Below are positions 1-8,801 of a DNA stretch of 64,000 nucleotides, piece after piece. Numbering within the stretch: the first letter of the stretch is position 1; each line of letters begins with the position of its first letter. The notes beneath the pieces are model-generated. The model saw only the letters and a program-made list of their open reading frames with translations, was not told the origin of the DNA and made no database searches. The position numbers were made by a program, and so were the translations under genes. Origin of the DNA: Pseudomonas marginalis (GTDB taxonomy: Bacteria; Pseudomonadota; Gammaproteobacteria; Pseudomonadales; Pseudomonadaceae); contig NZ_FNSU01000003.1 in the NCBI RefSeq assembly GCF_900105325.1, positions 3,547,501-3,611,500 on the forward strand, written 5' to 3'.

Positions 1-1530
1 CGACAGCGCGTGGGAAATCGCGGTGTTGCGGTTCTCGGAAATATTCAGCGGCAAGCGAATCGAGCTGCAACGGCTGCGCAGCGCACGGCTCTTCACCAGG
101 CCGTAAGGGTCGGGCAGCACCACTTCGTCATCGGCTTCGAAATCCAGCAGGCTCTTGTAGAACAGCACCCAGCTGTCGAGGCTGTCGGCCGGCAAGGCCA
201 TGGCCATATGGTCGATGCGCAGCAAACCACCGCCGGCAGCGCTGGACGCTTGCAGATTGAAGTCGGTGTCGTAGATCCCCCCCTCACTCTGATCCACCAG
301 GTAAATCAGGCTACCGTCCGGCGCACGTACTGCCGCCAGCTCCAACTCGTTGGGCCCGACCAGGCCGCGATAGGGCTGGCCCTTGTAGGCCACCGCCCGT
401 TCCAGGGCCTTGGCGCTGTCCTTGACCCGAATCGCCGTGGCGCACAACGACGGCCCATGGGCCTCGAAAAAGTTATGCGCGAAGGAATAGGGTTCGCAGT
501 TGAGGATCAGGTTGATGTCGCCCTGGCGCAGCAGGCTCACGCTCTTGGAGCGGTGCTGGCCGGCCTTGACGAAACCCAGGCGTTCCAGCCAATGGGTGAG
601 CTTGGCGCCGAGGTTTTCATCCACGGCGAACTCAAGGAACTCAATACCGTCGTATTCGCTGGCCGCCGGGGTATCAAACAGAATCTCGACAGGTTGCGCG
701 GGGGCCTCCTGTTGCAGGCGCTCGCGGGTTTTCTCTTCCAGGTACAGCAGGGAGCGCAGGCCATCCGCCGCATTCGCGCGGGTTGGGGCGGCGCGAAAGC
801 CATCGTTGAAAATTTCCAGGGACAACGGCCCGGTGTAGCCGCTCTTGATGATCGGCGCGAGGAACCCCGCCAAGTCGAATTCACCCTGGCCGGGGAAGCA
901 GCGAAAATGCCGGCTCCACTCCAGCACATCCATGGCCAGGATCGGCGCGTCGGCCATTTGCACAAAGAAGATCTTGTCGCCGGGGATCTGCGCGATGGCA
1001 CTCGGGTCGCCCTTGAGCGACAGCGTGTGGAAGCTGTCGAGCAACACCCCAAGGCTCGGGTGATCGACCTGGCGCACCAGGTTCCACACCTGCTGCCAGG
1101 TGTTCACATGCTTGCCCCAGGCCAACGCTTCATAACCAATGCGCAGGCCGCGACGGCCGGCGTGTTCGGCCAACAGGCCGAGGTCGTCGAGCAGGATGCG
1201 TTCATCCCCGACGCAATCGGCCGAAGCGTTACTGCACACCAGCACCAGGTCGGTGCCCAGTTCCTGCATCAGGTCGAACTTGCGCTCGGCGCGCTCCAGG
1301 TTGCGCGCCAAGCGATCGCGGCGGCAGCCTTCAAAGTCGCGAAACGGCTGGAACAAGGTGATGGCAATGCCGAGGTCGGCGCACATCTGCCTAACTTCCC
1401 GAGGGCTGCCGTCGTAATACAACAGGTCGTTCTCGAAGATCTCAACCCCATCGAACCCGGCGGCGGCAATGGCTTCGAGCTTCTCCGGCAGGGTACCGCT
1501 CAAAGACACGGTGGCGATGGAACGTTGCAT
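1..1530 (-). CDS. quiC: 3-dehydroshikimate dehydratase (QuiC type), 5' part only
   Basis: Converts 3-dehydroshikimate to protocatechuate, feeding quinate and shikimate into the beta-ketoadipate pathway in the cytoplasm. Seen: a frame open from ATG at 1530 to the window edge (510 codons), beginning MQRSIATVSLSGTLPEKL. The first 280 or so residues look like an AP-endonuclease-2/xylose isomerase TIM barrel. From about residue 300 the protein looks like a vicinal-oxygen-chelate (hydroxyphenylpyruvate dioxygenase-like) domain. This two-domain plan is known for Pseudomonas QuiC, about 630 residues long, so roughly 120 C-terminal residues lie outside the window. A GGGAG Shine-Dalgarno sits 6 nt before the start. 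It is divergent from a sugar-acid-type MFS transporter, which fits quinate/shikimate catabolism. Family annotation is sometimes given only as sugar phosphate isomerase/HPPD fusion. Confidence 0.85.
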   Translation of the reverse strand, partial: MQRSIATVSLSGTLPEKLEAIAAAGFDGVEIFENDLLYYDGSPREVRQMCADLGIAITLFQPFRDFEGCRRDRLARNLERAERKFDLMQELGTDLVLVCSNASADCVGDERILLDDLGLLAEHAGRRGLRIGYEALAWGKHVNTWQQVWNLVRQVDHPSLGVLLDSFHTLSLKGDPSAIAQIPGDKIFFVQMADAPILAMDVLEWSRHFRCFPGQGEFDLAGFLAPIIKSGYTGPLSLEIFNDGFRAAPTRANAADGLRSLLYLEEKTRERLQQEAPAQPVEILFDTPAASEYDGIEFLEFAVDENLGAKLTHWLERLGFVKAGQHRSKSVSLLRQGDINLILNCEPYSFAHNFFEAHGPSLCATAIRVKDSAKALERAVAYKGQPYRGLVGPNELELAAVRAPDGSLIYLVDQSEGGIYDTDFNLQASSAAGGGLLRIDHMAMALPADSLDSWVLFYKSLLDFEADDEVVLPDPYGLVKSRALRSRCSSIRLPLNISENRNTAISHALS

Positions 1531-1603
1531 GGGTGACTCCCGGCAATTGTTGTTTATGGCAAATTATTCGCCCCCAGACTACCCGCAGCAATTAAAATGT
1601 ACG

Positions 1604-1611
1604 AACCGGTT
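1604..1611. promoter_or_regulatory. perfect palindrome AACCGGTT in quiC-MFS divergent promoter
   Basis: An 8-bp perfect palindrome lies in an AT-rich tract between the two divergent genes, about 75 bp from the quiC start. It is a plausible operator half or core for a TetR-type regulator of the locus; no regulator gene is in view, so this is inference. Confidence 0.35.
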
Positions 1612-1753
1612 AGTTTTTGGTGCGATTATCGAACACTAAGCCTCTTTGGCGAATTGACGATTTTTTAGCCACTGCGCACCATCAATCACGCAGCGACACC
1701 CAAAAGAAGACCCACAACACCTCATAAAAATTTCAAAAAACGGGTACAACCAC

Positions 1754-3088
1754 ATGCCTTCGCAAAATTCCGCCCTGGCCGCGCGCCCGGGCACCCCGCA
1801 CGCCAGCATCGGCAACAAGATCCGCGGCGCCATGGCCGTGGGTAAAACCCGCTGGGGCATGCTGGCCCTGGTGTTCTTCGCCACCACCCTCAACTACATC
1901 GACCGCGCCGCCCTGGGCGTGATGCAACCGATCCTGGCCAAGGAAATGAGCTGGACGGCGATGGACTACGCCAACATCAACTTCTGGTTCCAGGTCGGCT
2001 ACGCCATCGGCTTCGTGCTGCAAGGCCGCCTGATCGACCGCGTGGGCGTCAAGCGCGTGTTCTTCTGCGCAGTACTGCTGTGGAGCCTGGCCACCGGTGC
2101 CCATGGTCTGGCCACTTCGGCGGTCGGTTTTATGGTCTGCCGCTTTATCCTCGGGCTGACCGAAGCCGCCAACTACCCGGCCTGCGTGAAGACCACGCGC
2201 CTGTGGTTCCCCGCCGGTGAGCGTGCGGTGGCCACCGGTATCTTCAACGCCGGTACCAACGTCGGCGCGATGATGACGCCGATGCTGCTGCCGCTGATCC
2301 TGCACGTGTGGGGCTGGCAGGCGGCGTTCCTGTGCATGGCGTCGCTGGGCGCGATCTGGCTGGTGTTCTGGGGCTTGAAGTACTACAACCCGGAAGACCA
2401 CCCGAGCGTTAAACAATCCGAACTGGACTACGTGCAACGGGAAGTCGAACCGGAACAACCCGGCGTACCGTTCAGCCGCATCCTGCGCATGCGCGGCACC
2501 TGGGCCTTTGCCATCGCTTATGCACTCACCGCACCGGTGTTCTGGTTCTACCTGTATTGGCTGCCGCCGTTCCTGAACCAGCAATACAACCTGGGCATCA
2601 ACGTGACCCAGATGGGTATCCCGCTGATCATCATCTATCTGACCGCCGACTTCGGCAGTGTGGGCGGGGGGATTCTGTCTTCGTTCCTGATCGGTCGGGG
2701 GATGAACTCGATCAAGGCGCGGTTGCTGTCAATGCTGCTGTTTGCCTGCTGCATCGTCGGCGTGATCATGGCGGCCGGTTCCAGCCAGCTGTGGGTCGCG
2801 GTGTTTGCCATTTCCCTGGCCATCGGTGCGCACCAGGCGTGGACCGCCAACATCTGGAGCCTGGTGATGGACTACACGCCCAAGCACATGATGAGCACGG
2901 TGTTCGGTTTCGGCGGCATGTGTGCAGCCATCGGCGGCATGTTCATGACCCAGATCGTCGGTCACATCCTCACCGTCACCAACAACAACTACACCGTGTT
3001 GTTCACCCTGATCCCGGCGATGTACTTCATTGCGCTGACCTGGATGTACTTCATGGCACCGCGCAAGATTCCGACCGTAGACGCCTGA
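1754..3088 (+). CDS. MFS transporter of the anion:cation symporter (hexuronate-like) family
   Basis: Predicted inner-membrane 12-helix importer of 444 residues. Seen: first helix at about residues 34-56 ending LNYIDRA, a feature of the ACS (ExuT/GudP-like) branch, and the MFS loop 2-3 motif GRLIDRVGVKR at 91-101. There is a long soluble N-terminus of about 30 residues. The family takes up organic anions such as hexuronates, galactarate or phthalate. Divergence from quiC suggests a quinate, shikimate or dehydroshikimate substrate, by inference only. No strong Shine-Dalgarno is visible before 1754, so a later start is possible (ATG 1832, MAVGKTRWG). It ends exactly where the convergent EamA gene ends: the stops share the palindrome TGATCA. 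Confidence 0.8.
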   Translation: MPSQNSALAARPGTPHASIGNKIRGAMAVGKTRWGMLALVFFATTLNYIDRAALGVMQPILAKEMSWTAMDYANINFWFQVGYAIGFVLQGRLIDRVGVKRVFFCAVLLWSLATGAHGLATSAVGFMVCRFILGLTEAANYPACVKTTRLWFPAGERAVATGIFNAGTNVGAMMTPMLLPLILHVWGWQAAFLCMASLGAIWLVFWGLKYYNPEDHPSVKQSELDYVQREVEPEQPGVPFSRILRMRGTWAFAIAYALTAPVFWFYLYWLPPFLNQQYNLGINVTQMGIPLIIIYLTADFGSVGGGILSSFLIGRGMNSIKARLLSMLLFACCIVGVIMAAGSSQLWVAVFAISLAIGAHQAWTANIWSLVMDYTPKHMMSTVFGFGGMCAAIGGMFMTQIVGHILTVTNNNYTVLFTLIPAMYFIALTWMYFMAPRKIPTVDA

Positions 3089-3967
3089 TCACCTGCGCCG
3101 CTGCTGCCAGGCAGCGGCCAGACCGCTCATGCAGATCACCCCGATGCCGACCACCGTGGTCACATCGGGGGTATGGTTGAACACCAGCCAGCCCAACAAC
3201 CCCGCGAAGACGATCTGGCAATAGCCGAACGGCGCCAGCAAGGCCGGTGCCGCGAAGCGAAACGCCTGGGTCAGCATCAAGTGCGCGGTCATCCCACAGG
3301 TGCCCAGCGCCAGCATCAACACGCCATGCCACAGCGTGGGAACCTGCCAGAAGAACGGCACCATCGCACTCATCACCAAGGTATTGCACAGCCCGGCGAA
3401 GAAGTTGCTGGTGGTGGGCGTGTCGTATTGGCTGAGGATGCGCGTGAGCAGTTGGTAGAAGCAGAAGAACAGCGCCGAACACAGCGGCAGCAACACCGCC
3501 GGCGTAAACAACTCACCGCCTGGGTGAATGATCACCAGCACGCCGACGAAACCGCAGATCACCGCCAGCCATTGGCCGCGTGTCACGTGTTCGCCAAGCA
3601 GCGGCACCGACAGTGCCGTCACCAGGATCGGCGCGAGGAAGTTCACCGCCGTGGCTTCCGCCAACGGGATGTAATGCAGCGCCGTGGTGAAAAACAGGCT
3701 GGTGCCCAACAGGCACAAGGCCCGCACCACCTGCATCCCCGGGCGTTTACTGCGCAGCACGCGCAGCCCTGATTGCGGCAGGAAAATCCCGGCCATCAGC
3801 AAGGTGTGCACCACGTAGCGCACCCACACCACCATCACGATCGGGTAGAACCCGGCCAGGTATTTGGACAAGGCATCGTGGCTGGAGAACAGGAATGTCG
3901 CCAACACGATCAGCAAAATGCCTTTGAAAGGATGGTTGACGCCGGAAAGGGGGGTGCTGACAGTCAT
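3089..3967 (-). CDS. EamA/RhaT-family DMT permease
   Basis: Predicted ten-helix inner-membrane transporter (292 residues) of the drug/metabolite transporter superfamily, with two EamA repeats: residues about 15-140 and 150-285. Substrate unknown. Start chosen at ATG 3967 (MTVSTPLSG), preceded by AAGAGAA; a GTG 36 nt upstream would extend the frame but has no better ribosome site. The gene is convergent with the MFS gene with no intergenic base. The EamA assignment comes from the glycine- and leucine-rich repeat pattern and motifs such as FTTALHYIPLAEATAV near the middle, typical of DMT exporters. Confidence 0.8.
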   Translation of the reverse strand: MTVSTPLSGVNHPFKGILLIVLATFLFSSHDALSKYLAGFYPIVMVVWVRYVVHTLLMAGIFLPQSGLRVLRSKRPGMQVVRALCLLGTSLFFTTALHYIPLAEATAVNFLAPILVTALSVPLLGEHVTRGQWLAVICGFVGVLVIIHPGGELFTPAVLLPLCSALFFCFYQLLTRILSQYDTPTTSNFFAGLCNTLVMSAMVPFFWQVPTLWHGVLMLALGTCGMTAHLMLTQAFRFAAPALLAPFGYCQIVFAGLLGWLVFNHTPDVTTVVGIGVICMSGLAAAWQQRRR

Positions 3968-4166
3968 GGAATTCTCTTGCGTGGCGAGCGGAACGCTGAG
4001 CACTGAACGAAACAGCGCTCAACCCGGTAATCTAGCAGCCGGGCTGGAGCCTGCCCCAAGAGCATAACCAAACACCGGGCGAACAGCGCACTAAATCACT
4101 GGATTCGAGTCCAACGCAGCACCTTAGCCTGCGCATTGCATACTTTTTAACCAAGGCCTTGCCGCG

Positions 4167-4580
4167 ATGAAAAAAATTCTTTTTGTTCTTTCTGCCCTTG
4201 CCCTGCTGACCGCCTGCGACCAGGCGTCCACGCCAGCGCCCAAACCTGCGCCGCCTTCCGTGCAGGCCACCCTGGTGCCCGAAACCCCGCCCACGGATAA
4301 ATGGGTCGGCAAATGGATCGGCGTCGAAGGCCTGTACCTGACCATCGCCAAGGACGACAGCGTCGGCCGTGGCCATTACCTCCTGACCATGCAATACGGC
4401 CTCGACGCCGACGACTCGGGCACCTTCAAGGGTGAAGCGGCCGAAGACGGCATCGCCTTCACCCGTCCGGACGGCCCGCAACTCCTACGCGCCGGCGACG
4501 GAGAAGCGACCGGGCTGAAATGGCTGGCGGACAAAAAAGACTGCCTGATCGTCGCCACCGGCGAAGGCTATTGCCGTTAA
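4167..4580 (+). CDS. small lipoprotein of unknown function
   Basis: 137 residues. Seen: a lysine-rich n-region (MKKI), hydrophobic segment and lipobox LTAC with Cys at 17, then a proline/alanine-rich linker to about residue 42 and a compact hydrophilic domain (KWVGKWIGVEGLYLTI). This predicts an acylated periplasmic protein. The pattern recalls small Pseudomonas lipoproteins often annotated hypothetical; I do not recognise a named domain. It stands alone between the divergent EamA gene and a REP pair. Confidence 0.75.
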   Translation: MKKILFVLSALALLTACDQASTPAPKPAPPSVQATLVPETPPTDKWVGKWIGVEGLYLTIAKDDSVGRGHYLLTMQYGLDADDSGTFKGEAAEDGIAFTRPDGPQLLRAGDGEATGLKWLADKKDCLIVATGEGYCR

Positions 4581-4609
4581 TACCGACCATACTCAGACAC
4601 TAAAATTAG

Positions 4610-4723
4610 TGTAGGAGCGAGCTTGCTCGCGAAAATCGTTAACGATAACGCGGGCAATCGGGTTAAACGCGGTGTTTGTGCGTTTTTCGCGAGCAAGGAC
4701 TAGGCGTCCCCCTCGCTCCTACA
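4610..4723. repeat. REPIN (GAGCGAGCTTGCTCGC class), one arm altered
   Basis: Left arm 4610-4636 is GTAGGAGCGAGCTTGCTCGC plus GAAAA; right arm 4681-4723 is its inverse but carries GGACTAGGCGTCCCC at the hairpin tip in place of the usual short loop. The two arms face each other about 45 bp apart, as in REPINs. Confidence 0.85.
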
Positions 4724-4748
4724 GAAGGCTGATCAAGAGGATTGCCCC

Positions 4749-5636
4749 ATGCTATGGAAAAAAGGCCGACGCAGCGACAACGTGGTGGATGCCCGCGATG
4801 ACAGTGGCGGCGGCGGTGGCGGGATGCGCTTTGGCGGCGGCAAGGGCCTGAGCCTGACCGCGATTGTGCTGATCGTCGGCATCGGCTGGCTGACCGGCCA
4901 GGACCCGATGCAGATCCTCGGCCAGTTGACCGGCCAGATGGAACAGGCGCCCTCGGTGAGTACGCAGTCACGCCAGGCGCCGCCGGCCAACGATGAGCAG
5001 GCCGACTTCGTACGCGCCGTGCTGGGCGATACCGAAGACACCTGGGGCCAGGTGTTCAAGGAAAACGGCCTGGTCTACAAAAACCCGAAACTGATCCTGT
5101 TCCGTGGCCGGGTCAATTCCGCCTGTGGTGGCGCCACCTCGGCCAGCGGTCCGTTCTATTGCCCGGCTGATCAGCAGGTCTATCTGGACCTGGATTTCTT
5201 CCGGGAAATGTCCCAACGCTTCCAGGCGGCCGGCGATTTCGCCCAGGCCTATGTGATCGCCCACGAAGTCGGGCACCACGTACAAACGTTGCTGGGCATT
5301 TCGTCGAAGATCCAGGCCGCACGCCAGCAAGGCCGGCAGATGCAAGGCGACGGTGGCCTGCTGGTGCGCCAGGAGCTGCAAGCCGACTGCTTCGCCGGTG
5401 TGTGGGCCAACCGTGCGCAAAAGCGCCTGAACTGGCTGGAGCCTGGCGATATTGAAGAAGCACTGAACGCCGCCAACGCCATCGGCGATGACCGTTTGCA
5501 GCAACAGGGCCAGGGGCGCGTGGTGCCGGACTCGTTTACCCACGGCACCTCGGCACAGCGGGTGCGCTGGTTCAAGACCGGCTTCGCCCAGGGCCAGATC
5601 ACTCAATGCGACACGTTCTCTGCCAAGAGCCTATAA
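4749..5636 (+). CDS. ypfJ: YpfJ-family neutral zinc metallopeptidase
   Basis: 295 residues. Seen: a charged, glycine-rich N-terminus, one membrane helix at about 35-50, a variable linker, then a metallopeptidase domain with the zinc-binding HEVGHH at 172-177 and a downstream acidic ELQADC segment giving the third ligand region. Anchored in the inner membrane with the catalytic domain probably periplasmic. Family UPF0394/zinc_metallopeptidase has no established substrate. The ATG follows AAGAGGATTGCCCC. Its TAA is followed directly by the ATG of the next gene, so the two are very likely cotranscribed. Confidence 0.85.
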   Translation: MLWKKGRRSDNVVDARDDSGGGGGGMRFGGGKGLSLTAIVLIVGIGWLTGQDPMQILGQLTGQMEQAPSVSTQSRQAPPANDEQADFVRAVLGDTEDTWGQVFKENGLVYKNPKLILFRGRVNSACGGATSASGPFYCPADQQVYLDLDFFREMSQRFQAAGDFAQAYVIAHEVGHHVQTLLGISSKIQAARQQGRQMQGDGGLLVRQELQADCFAGVWANRAQKRLNWLEPGDIEEALNAANAIGDDRLQQQGQGRVVPDSFTHGTSAQRVRWFKTGFAQGQITQCDTFSAKSL

Positions 5637-6617
5637 ATGAATCAACGATTGGGACTGCTGTTGGGCCTGTTGCTCATCTCATCATCCGCCTGGGCCGCCG
5701 AGCATGGCGTCAAGGTGGTCAGCCCCGAGCGTTTTCATCTGGAGGCCGGCGATCTCAGCCTCGGCCTGAGCCAGGACTGGCGCCAGCCACTGCCCGACGT
5801 CACCCGCGCGTTGATCATCGTGCACGGGCGCCTGCGTAATGCGCAGACCTACCTGCAAAGCGGAATGGATGCCGCCGAACACGCCGGCGTCGCCGCCAAC
5901 ACCCTGGTAATCGCGCCGCAGTTTCTGAACGGGTCCGACATGCAGCGCAACCACCTGGACAACCAAGTGCTGCGCTGGAAAGGCAATGACTGGATGGCCG
6001 GCGACGCCTCGACCGGCCCGGGCCAGATCAGCTCTTTCGGCGCCCTCGACCAGATCATCAAGCACCTGGGCAACCGCACGCTGTTCCCGGCGCTGAAGGA
6101 AATCGTGGTCGCCGGCCATTCCGGCGGCGGCCAGGTGGTGCAGCGCTTCGCCCTCACTGGCCACGCGCACCCGACCCTGCAAACCGAGGGCATCCGCCTG
6201 CGTTATGTGGTGGCCAACCCCTCGTCCTATGCCTACTTCAGCCCACAGCGGCCGGTGAAGTTCGAGACCGCCAGTTGCCCAAGCTTCAACGCCTGGAAGT
6301 ACGGCATGCAGCACCTGCCGGCCTACGCCAACGGCCAAAGCGCCGAGCAGCTGGAACAGGCCTACGTATCACGCACCATCACTTACCTGCTGGGCCAACA
6401 GGACACCGACCCAAACCACCCGGCACTGGATAAAAGCTGCGAAGCCGAGACCCAGGGCGCGTATCGGCTGATTCGCGGGCACAACTACTTTGACTACCTC
6501 AAGCAGCGCCATCCGCAGTTGCGCCAGACGCTGGTGGAAGTGCCGGGGGTGGGGCATGACGGGGATGGGATGTTTACGTCGCCCGAGGGCCAGAAGGTAC
6601 TGTTTTCCCAGCATTAA
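5637..6617 (+). CDS. secreted alpha/beta-hydrolase-like protein
   Basis: 326 residues. Seen: signal peptide of about 20 residues ending AWA, nucleophile elbow GHSGGG at 160-165, early IIVHGRLRN corresponding to the oxyanion strand, and a late GVGHDG likely carrying the catalytic His. Predicted periplasmic esterase or amidase of unknown substrate. Start touches the stop of the zinc peptidase (TAAATG), which suggests translational coupling and a shared envelope role. Convergent with the HAD gene with a 43-bp gap. Confidence 0.75.
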   Translation: MNQRLGLLLGLLLISSSAWAAEHGVKVVSPERFHLEAGDLSLGLSQDWRQPLPDVTRALIIVHGRLRNAQTYLQSGMDAAEHAGVAANTLVIAPQFLNGSDMQRNHLDNQVLRWKGNDWMAGDASTGPGQISSFGALDQIIKHLGNRTLFPALKEIVVAGHSGGGQVVQRFALTGHAHPTLQTEGIRLRYVVANPSSYAYFSPQRPVKFETASCPSFNAWKYGMQHLPAYANGQSAEQLEQAYVSRTITYLLGQQDTDPNHPALDKSCEAETQGAYRLIRGHNYFDYLKQRHPQLRQTLVEVPGVGHDGDGMFTSPEGQKVLFSQH

Positions 6618-6660
6618 CTGAAGAAACCGCACCTCCCACATTTGATCTCTATTGCCTGGC

Positions 6661-7248
6661 CTAAATCATCCGGCGCAGTACCGCGCAATCTGCAGCATGC
6701 CAATCCGCCAGCTCCGGCCACGGGTTCTCCGGCAGGTTGACCAACACCGTCCGCGCCCCTGCCGCCCGGCCGCAGTCCAGGTCAAAACGGTAATCGCCGA
6801 CCATCACCATCTCGCTCGGCGATACATCCCACGCCGCCGCCAATTTCAACAACCCACCCGGATCGGGCTTGGGCGGCGCATCGTCGCGCCCCAGCACATC
6901 GTCCACGGCAAAGCAGTCCGCCAGGCCAATCGCCTCCAGGGTGATATGCGCCAACTCCCGCGCATTGCGGGTCAAAATGCCCAGGCGATAACCGCGCCCG
7001 GCCAGCTCGCGCACCAGTTCCACCGCACCGTCCGCCGCGACGGAGCCCAGCGCCAGCTCGCGCTCATGTTCCAGCAACCAGGCGTGCTTGGCCGCTGCGA
7101 TGTCCGCCGGTAATGCGGCAAGGTGAGTGAGGATGTCGTCCTCGGGGGGAATGTCCAGGGCCACGCGAATCGCCGCAAAGTCATGCACCGCCACCGTCAG
7201 GGTGCCGTCCATGTCGAACACCCAGTGCTTAACGTCCGTCAGGCTCAT
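6661..7248 (-). CDS. HAD-family hydrolase
   Basis: 195 residues from ATG 7248 (MSLTDVKHWVFDMDGTLT). Seen: motif I DMDGT at 12-16 with nucleophile Asp12, motif II in GILTRNA, and a late GDYRFDLDCGRAAG typical of phosphoglycolate-phosphatase-like (beta-PGM/Gph) enzymes. Phosphomonoesterase in the cytoplasm, substrate unknown. The start overlaps the tesB stop as ATGA, so it is translated after tesB. A 37-codon upstream extension in the open frame lies inside tesB and is rejected. Confidence 0.85.
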   Translation of the reverse strand: MSLTDVKHWVFDMDGTLTVAVHDFAAIRVALDIPPEDDILTHLAALPADIAAAKHAWLLEHERELALGSVAADGAVELVRELAGRGYRLGILTRNARELAHITLEAIGLADCFAVDDVLGRDDAPPKPDPGGLLKLAAAWDVSPSEMVMVGDYRFDLDCGRAAGARTVLVNLPENPWPELADWHAADCAVLRRMI

Positions 7249-8114
7249 GCCCAATCCTTGCGATGGCGGATCAAACCTTCCTGGGTCACCGACGCCACCA
7301 GTTGCCCGGCGCGGTTGTACACGCTGCCGCGGGAGAACCCACGGGAATTGCCGGCCCATGGGCTGTCCATGGCGTACAGCAACCAGTCATCGGCACGCAG
7401 GTCGGCGTGGAACCACAACGCGTGGTCGAGGCTGGCGACCTGCATGTCTTTCTGCCAAACAGTCTTGCCGTGGGGCAGCAACGAGGTGGTCAGCAGGCCG
7501 AAGTCGGAGGCGTAGGCCAGCAGGTATTTGTGCAGCGCCGGCGTATCCGCCAGGGCACCATCGGCGCGAAACCACACGTATTTGACCGGGTCGGACGGCT
7601 GCGGGTTGAACGGGTCTTTTTCGGTGACCGGGCGCACTTCGATGGGCTTGGGGCACAGCAGCTTGTCGCGCATATGCTCGGGGATCAGGTGCGCGCGCTG
7701 CTGGGTCAGCTCCAGCTCCGACGGCAGGTTTTCCGGGCCGACCACCACGGGCATGGTGGTCTGGTGCTCGAAGCCGGCCTCGTCGTACTGGAACGAAGCG
7801 CTGCAGGTGAAGATCGGGTGGCCCTTCTGGATCGCCGTCACGCGGCGGGTGCTGAAACTGCCGCCATCGCGTACACGGTCCACCGAGTACACCACCGGCA
7901 ACTTCGCATCGCCGGGGCGCAGGAAATAGCCATGCAGGGAATGCACATGCCGCGCTTCTTCGACGGTCTGGCTGGCGGCCGACAGCGACTGGCCGAGCAC
8001 CTGGCCACCGAACAGTTGGCGAAAACCCAGGTCCTGGCTGCGGCCGCGAAAGAGGTTTTCCTCGATCGGCTCCAGGGTCAGCAAGTCCACCAGATCTTCC
8101 AATACTTGGCTCAT
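7245..8114 (-). CDS. tesB: acyl-CoA thioesterase II
   Basis: Hydrolyses medium- and long-chain acyl-CoA to free acid and CoA in the cytoplasm. 289 residues, the usual length of TesB, from ATG 8114 (MSQVLEDLVDLL) preceded by AGGAG 7 nt upstream. Seen: two hot-dog halves; N-terminal segment with FRGRSQDLGFRQLFGGQV and HSLHGYFLRPGD, C-terminal half with SLDHALWFH containing the conserved Asp of the catalytic network. Middle gene of a minus-strand set acetyltransferase-tesB-HAD, an order also known around P. aeruginosa PA3942. Confidence 0.92.
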   Translation of the reverse strand: MSQVLEDLVDLLTLEPIEENLFRGRSQDLGFRQLFGGQVLGQSLSAASQTVEEARHVHSLHGYFLRPGDAKLPVVYSVDRVRDGGSFSTRRVTAIQKGHPIFTCSASFQYDEAGFEHQTTMPVVVGPENLPSELELTQQRAHLIPEHMRDKLLCPKPIEVRPVTEKDPFNPQPSDPVKYVWFRADGALADTPALHKYLLAYASDFGLLTTSLLPHGKTVWQKDMQVASLDHALWFHADLRADDWLLYAMDSPWAGNSRGFSRGSVYNRAGQLVASVTQEGLIRHRKDWA

Positions 8115-8155
8115 AGAGCAACTCCTACAACAATCGATAGGGCATTCCGGGCTGC

Positions 8156-8725
8156 TTATCCGTGCAGCGTGTCCAACCATTGGGCGCGGGTGATGCGGTA
8201 CAAAACGTGGGGGCGCAGCGGGTCATCGGCTGCGACCTTGGGGTGTGCAAAATCTGCCTGGGGATCGTAATGCATACCGATGGCCTGCATGACTTTTTGT
8301 GATGGCAGATTGGCTTGAGTGGTGAAGGCGACGATTTCGTCCAACTGCAAACGGTCGAAACCACAGCGCAGCGCGGTCCAGGCCGCCTCACTGGCATAAC
8401 CCAGGCCCCAATGCTCACGGGCCAGGCGCCAGCCGATTTCCACTGCGGGGGTAAAGCCCGCTTCGAAACTGACGTTCTGCAACCCGGTCAGGCCGATGAA
8501 CTCACCCGTGTCCTTGCGTTGCAGGGCCCACAGGCCAAAACCGTATTCGGCGAAGTGGCCGCGAATCCGGCCGATCAGGGCGGCGCTTTCCAGGTGGCTC
8601 AATCTGGCCGGGAAATAGCGCATCACCTGCGGGTCGGCACACATGCGCGCGAATTCCGTCAGGTCTGCATCGCGCCACTGGCGCATGACCAGGCGCGCGC
8701 TTTCCAATTGCAATATCTCCTCCAT
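8156..8725 (-). CDS. GNAT N-acetyltransferase (RimJ/RimL-like)
   Basis: 189 residues from ATG 8725 (MEEILQLESARLVMRQW) with a purine-rich GGGGAGGGG just upstream. Seen: the RimJ-type opening in which the substrate-side strand carries LxLR-like LVMRQW, central IGLTGLQNV and EIGWRLAREHWGLGYASEA with the acetyl-CoA pyrophosphate loop. Such enzymes acetylate protein N-termini or small molecules; this substrate is unknown. The longer frame to 8803 would overlap the divergent HDAC-like gene and is not used. First gene of the operon with tesB. Confidence 0.85.
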   Translation of the reverse strand: MEEILQLESARLVMRQWRDADLTEFARMCADPQVMRYFPARLSHLESAALIGRIRGHFAEYGFGLWALQRKDTGEFIGLTGLQNVSFEAGFTPAVEIGWRLAREHWGLGYASEAAWTALRCGFDRLQLDEIVAFTTQANLPSQKVMQAIGMHYDPQADFAHPKVAADDPLRPHVLYRITRAQWLDTLHG

Positions 8726-8801
8726 GGGTCCCCTCCCCTTGCCATGTGCGTGAGTGTACAGCGCTGTTAAGATCCTTCGCAGATCCCCGTCAGAAAATCC
8801 C

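Noticed and set aside
10..1536. 508-codon open frame on the plus strand
   Set aside because: Antisense shadow of quiC: same codon register, poor composition (very rich in Gln, Ala, Arg, His), no recognisable domain. The same holds for long frames at 36159-37223, 38666-40081, 45770-46693 and 46712-48421.
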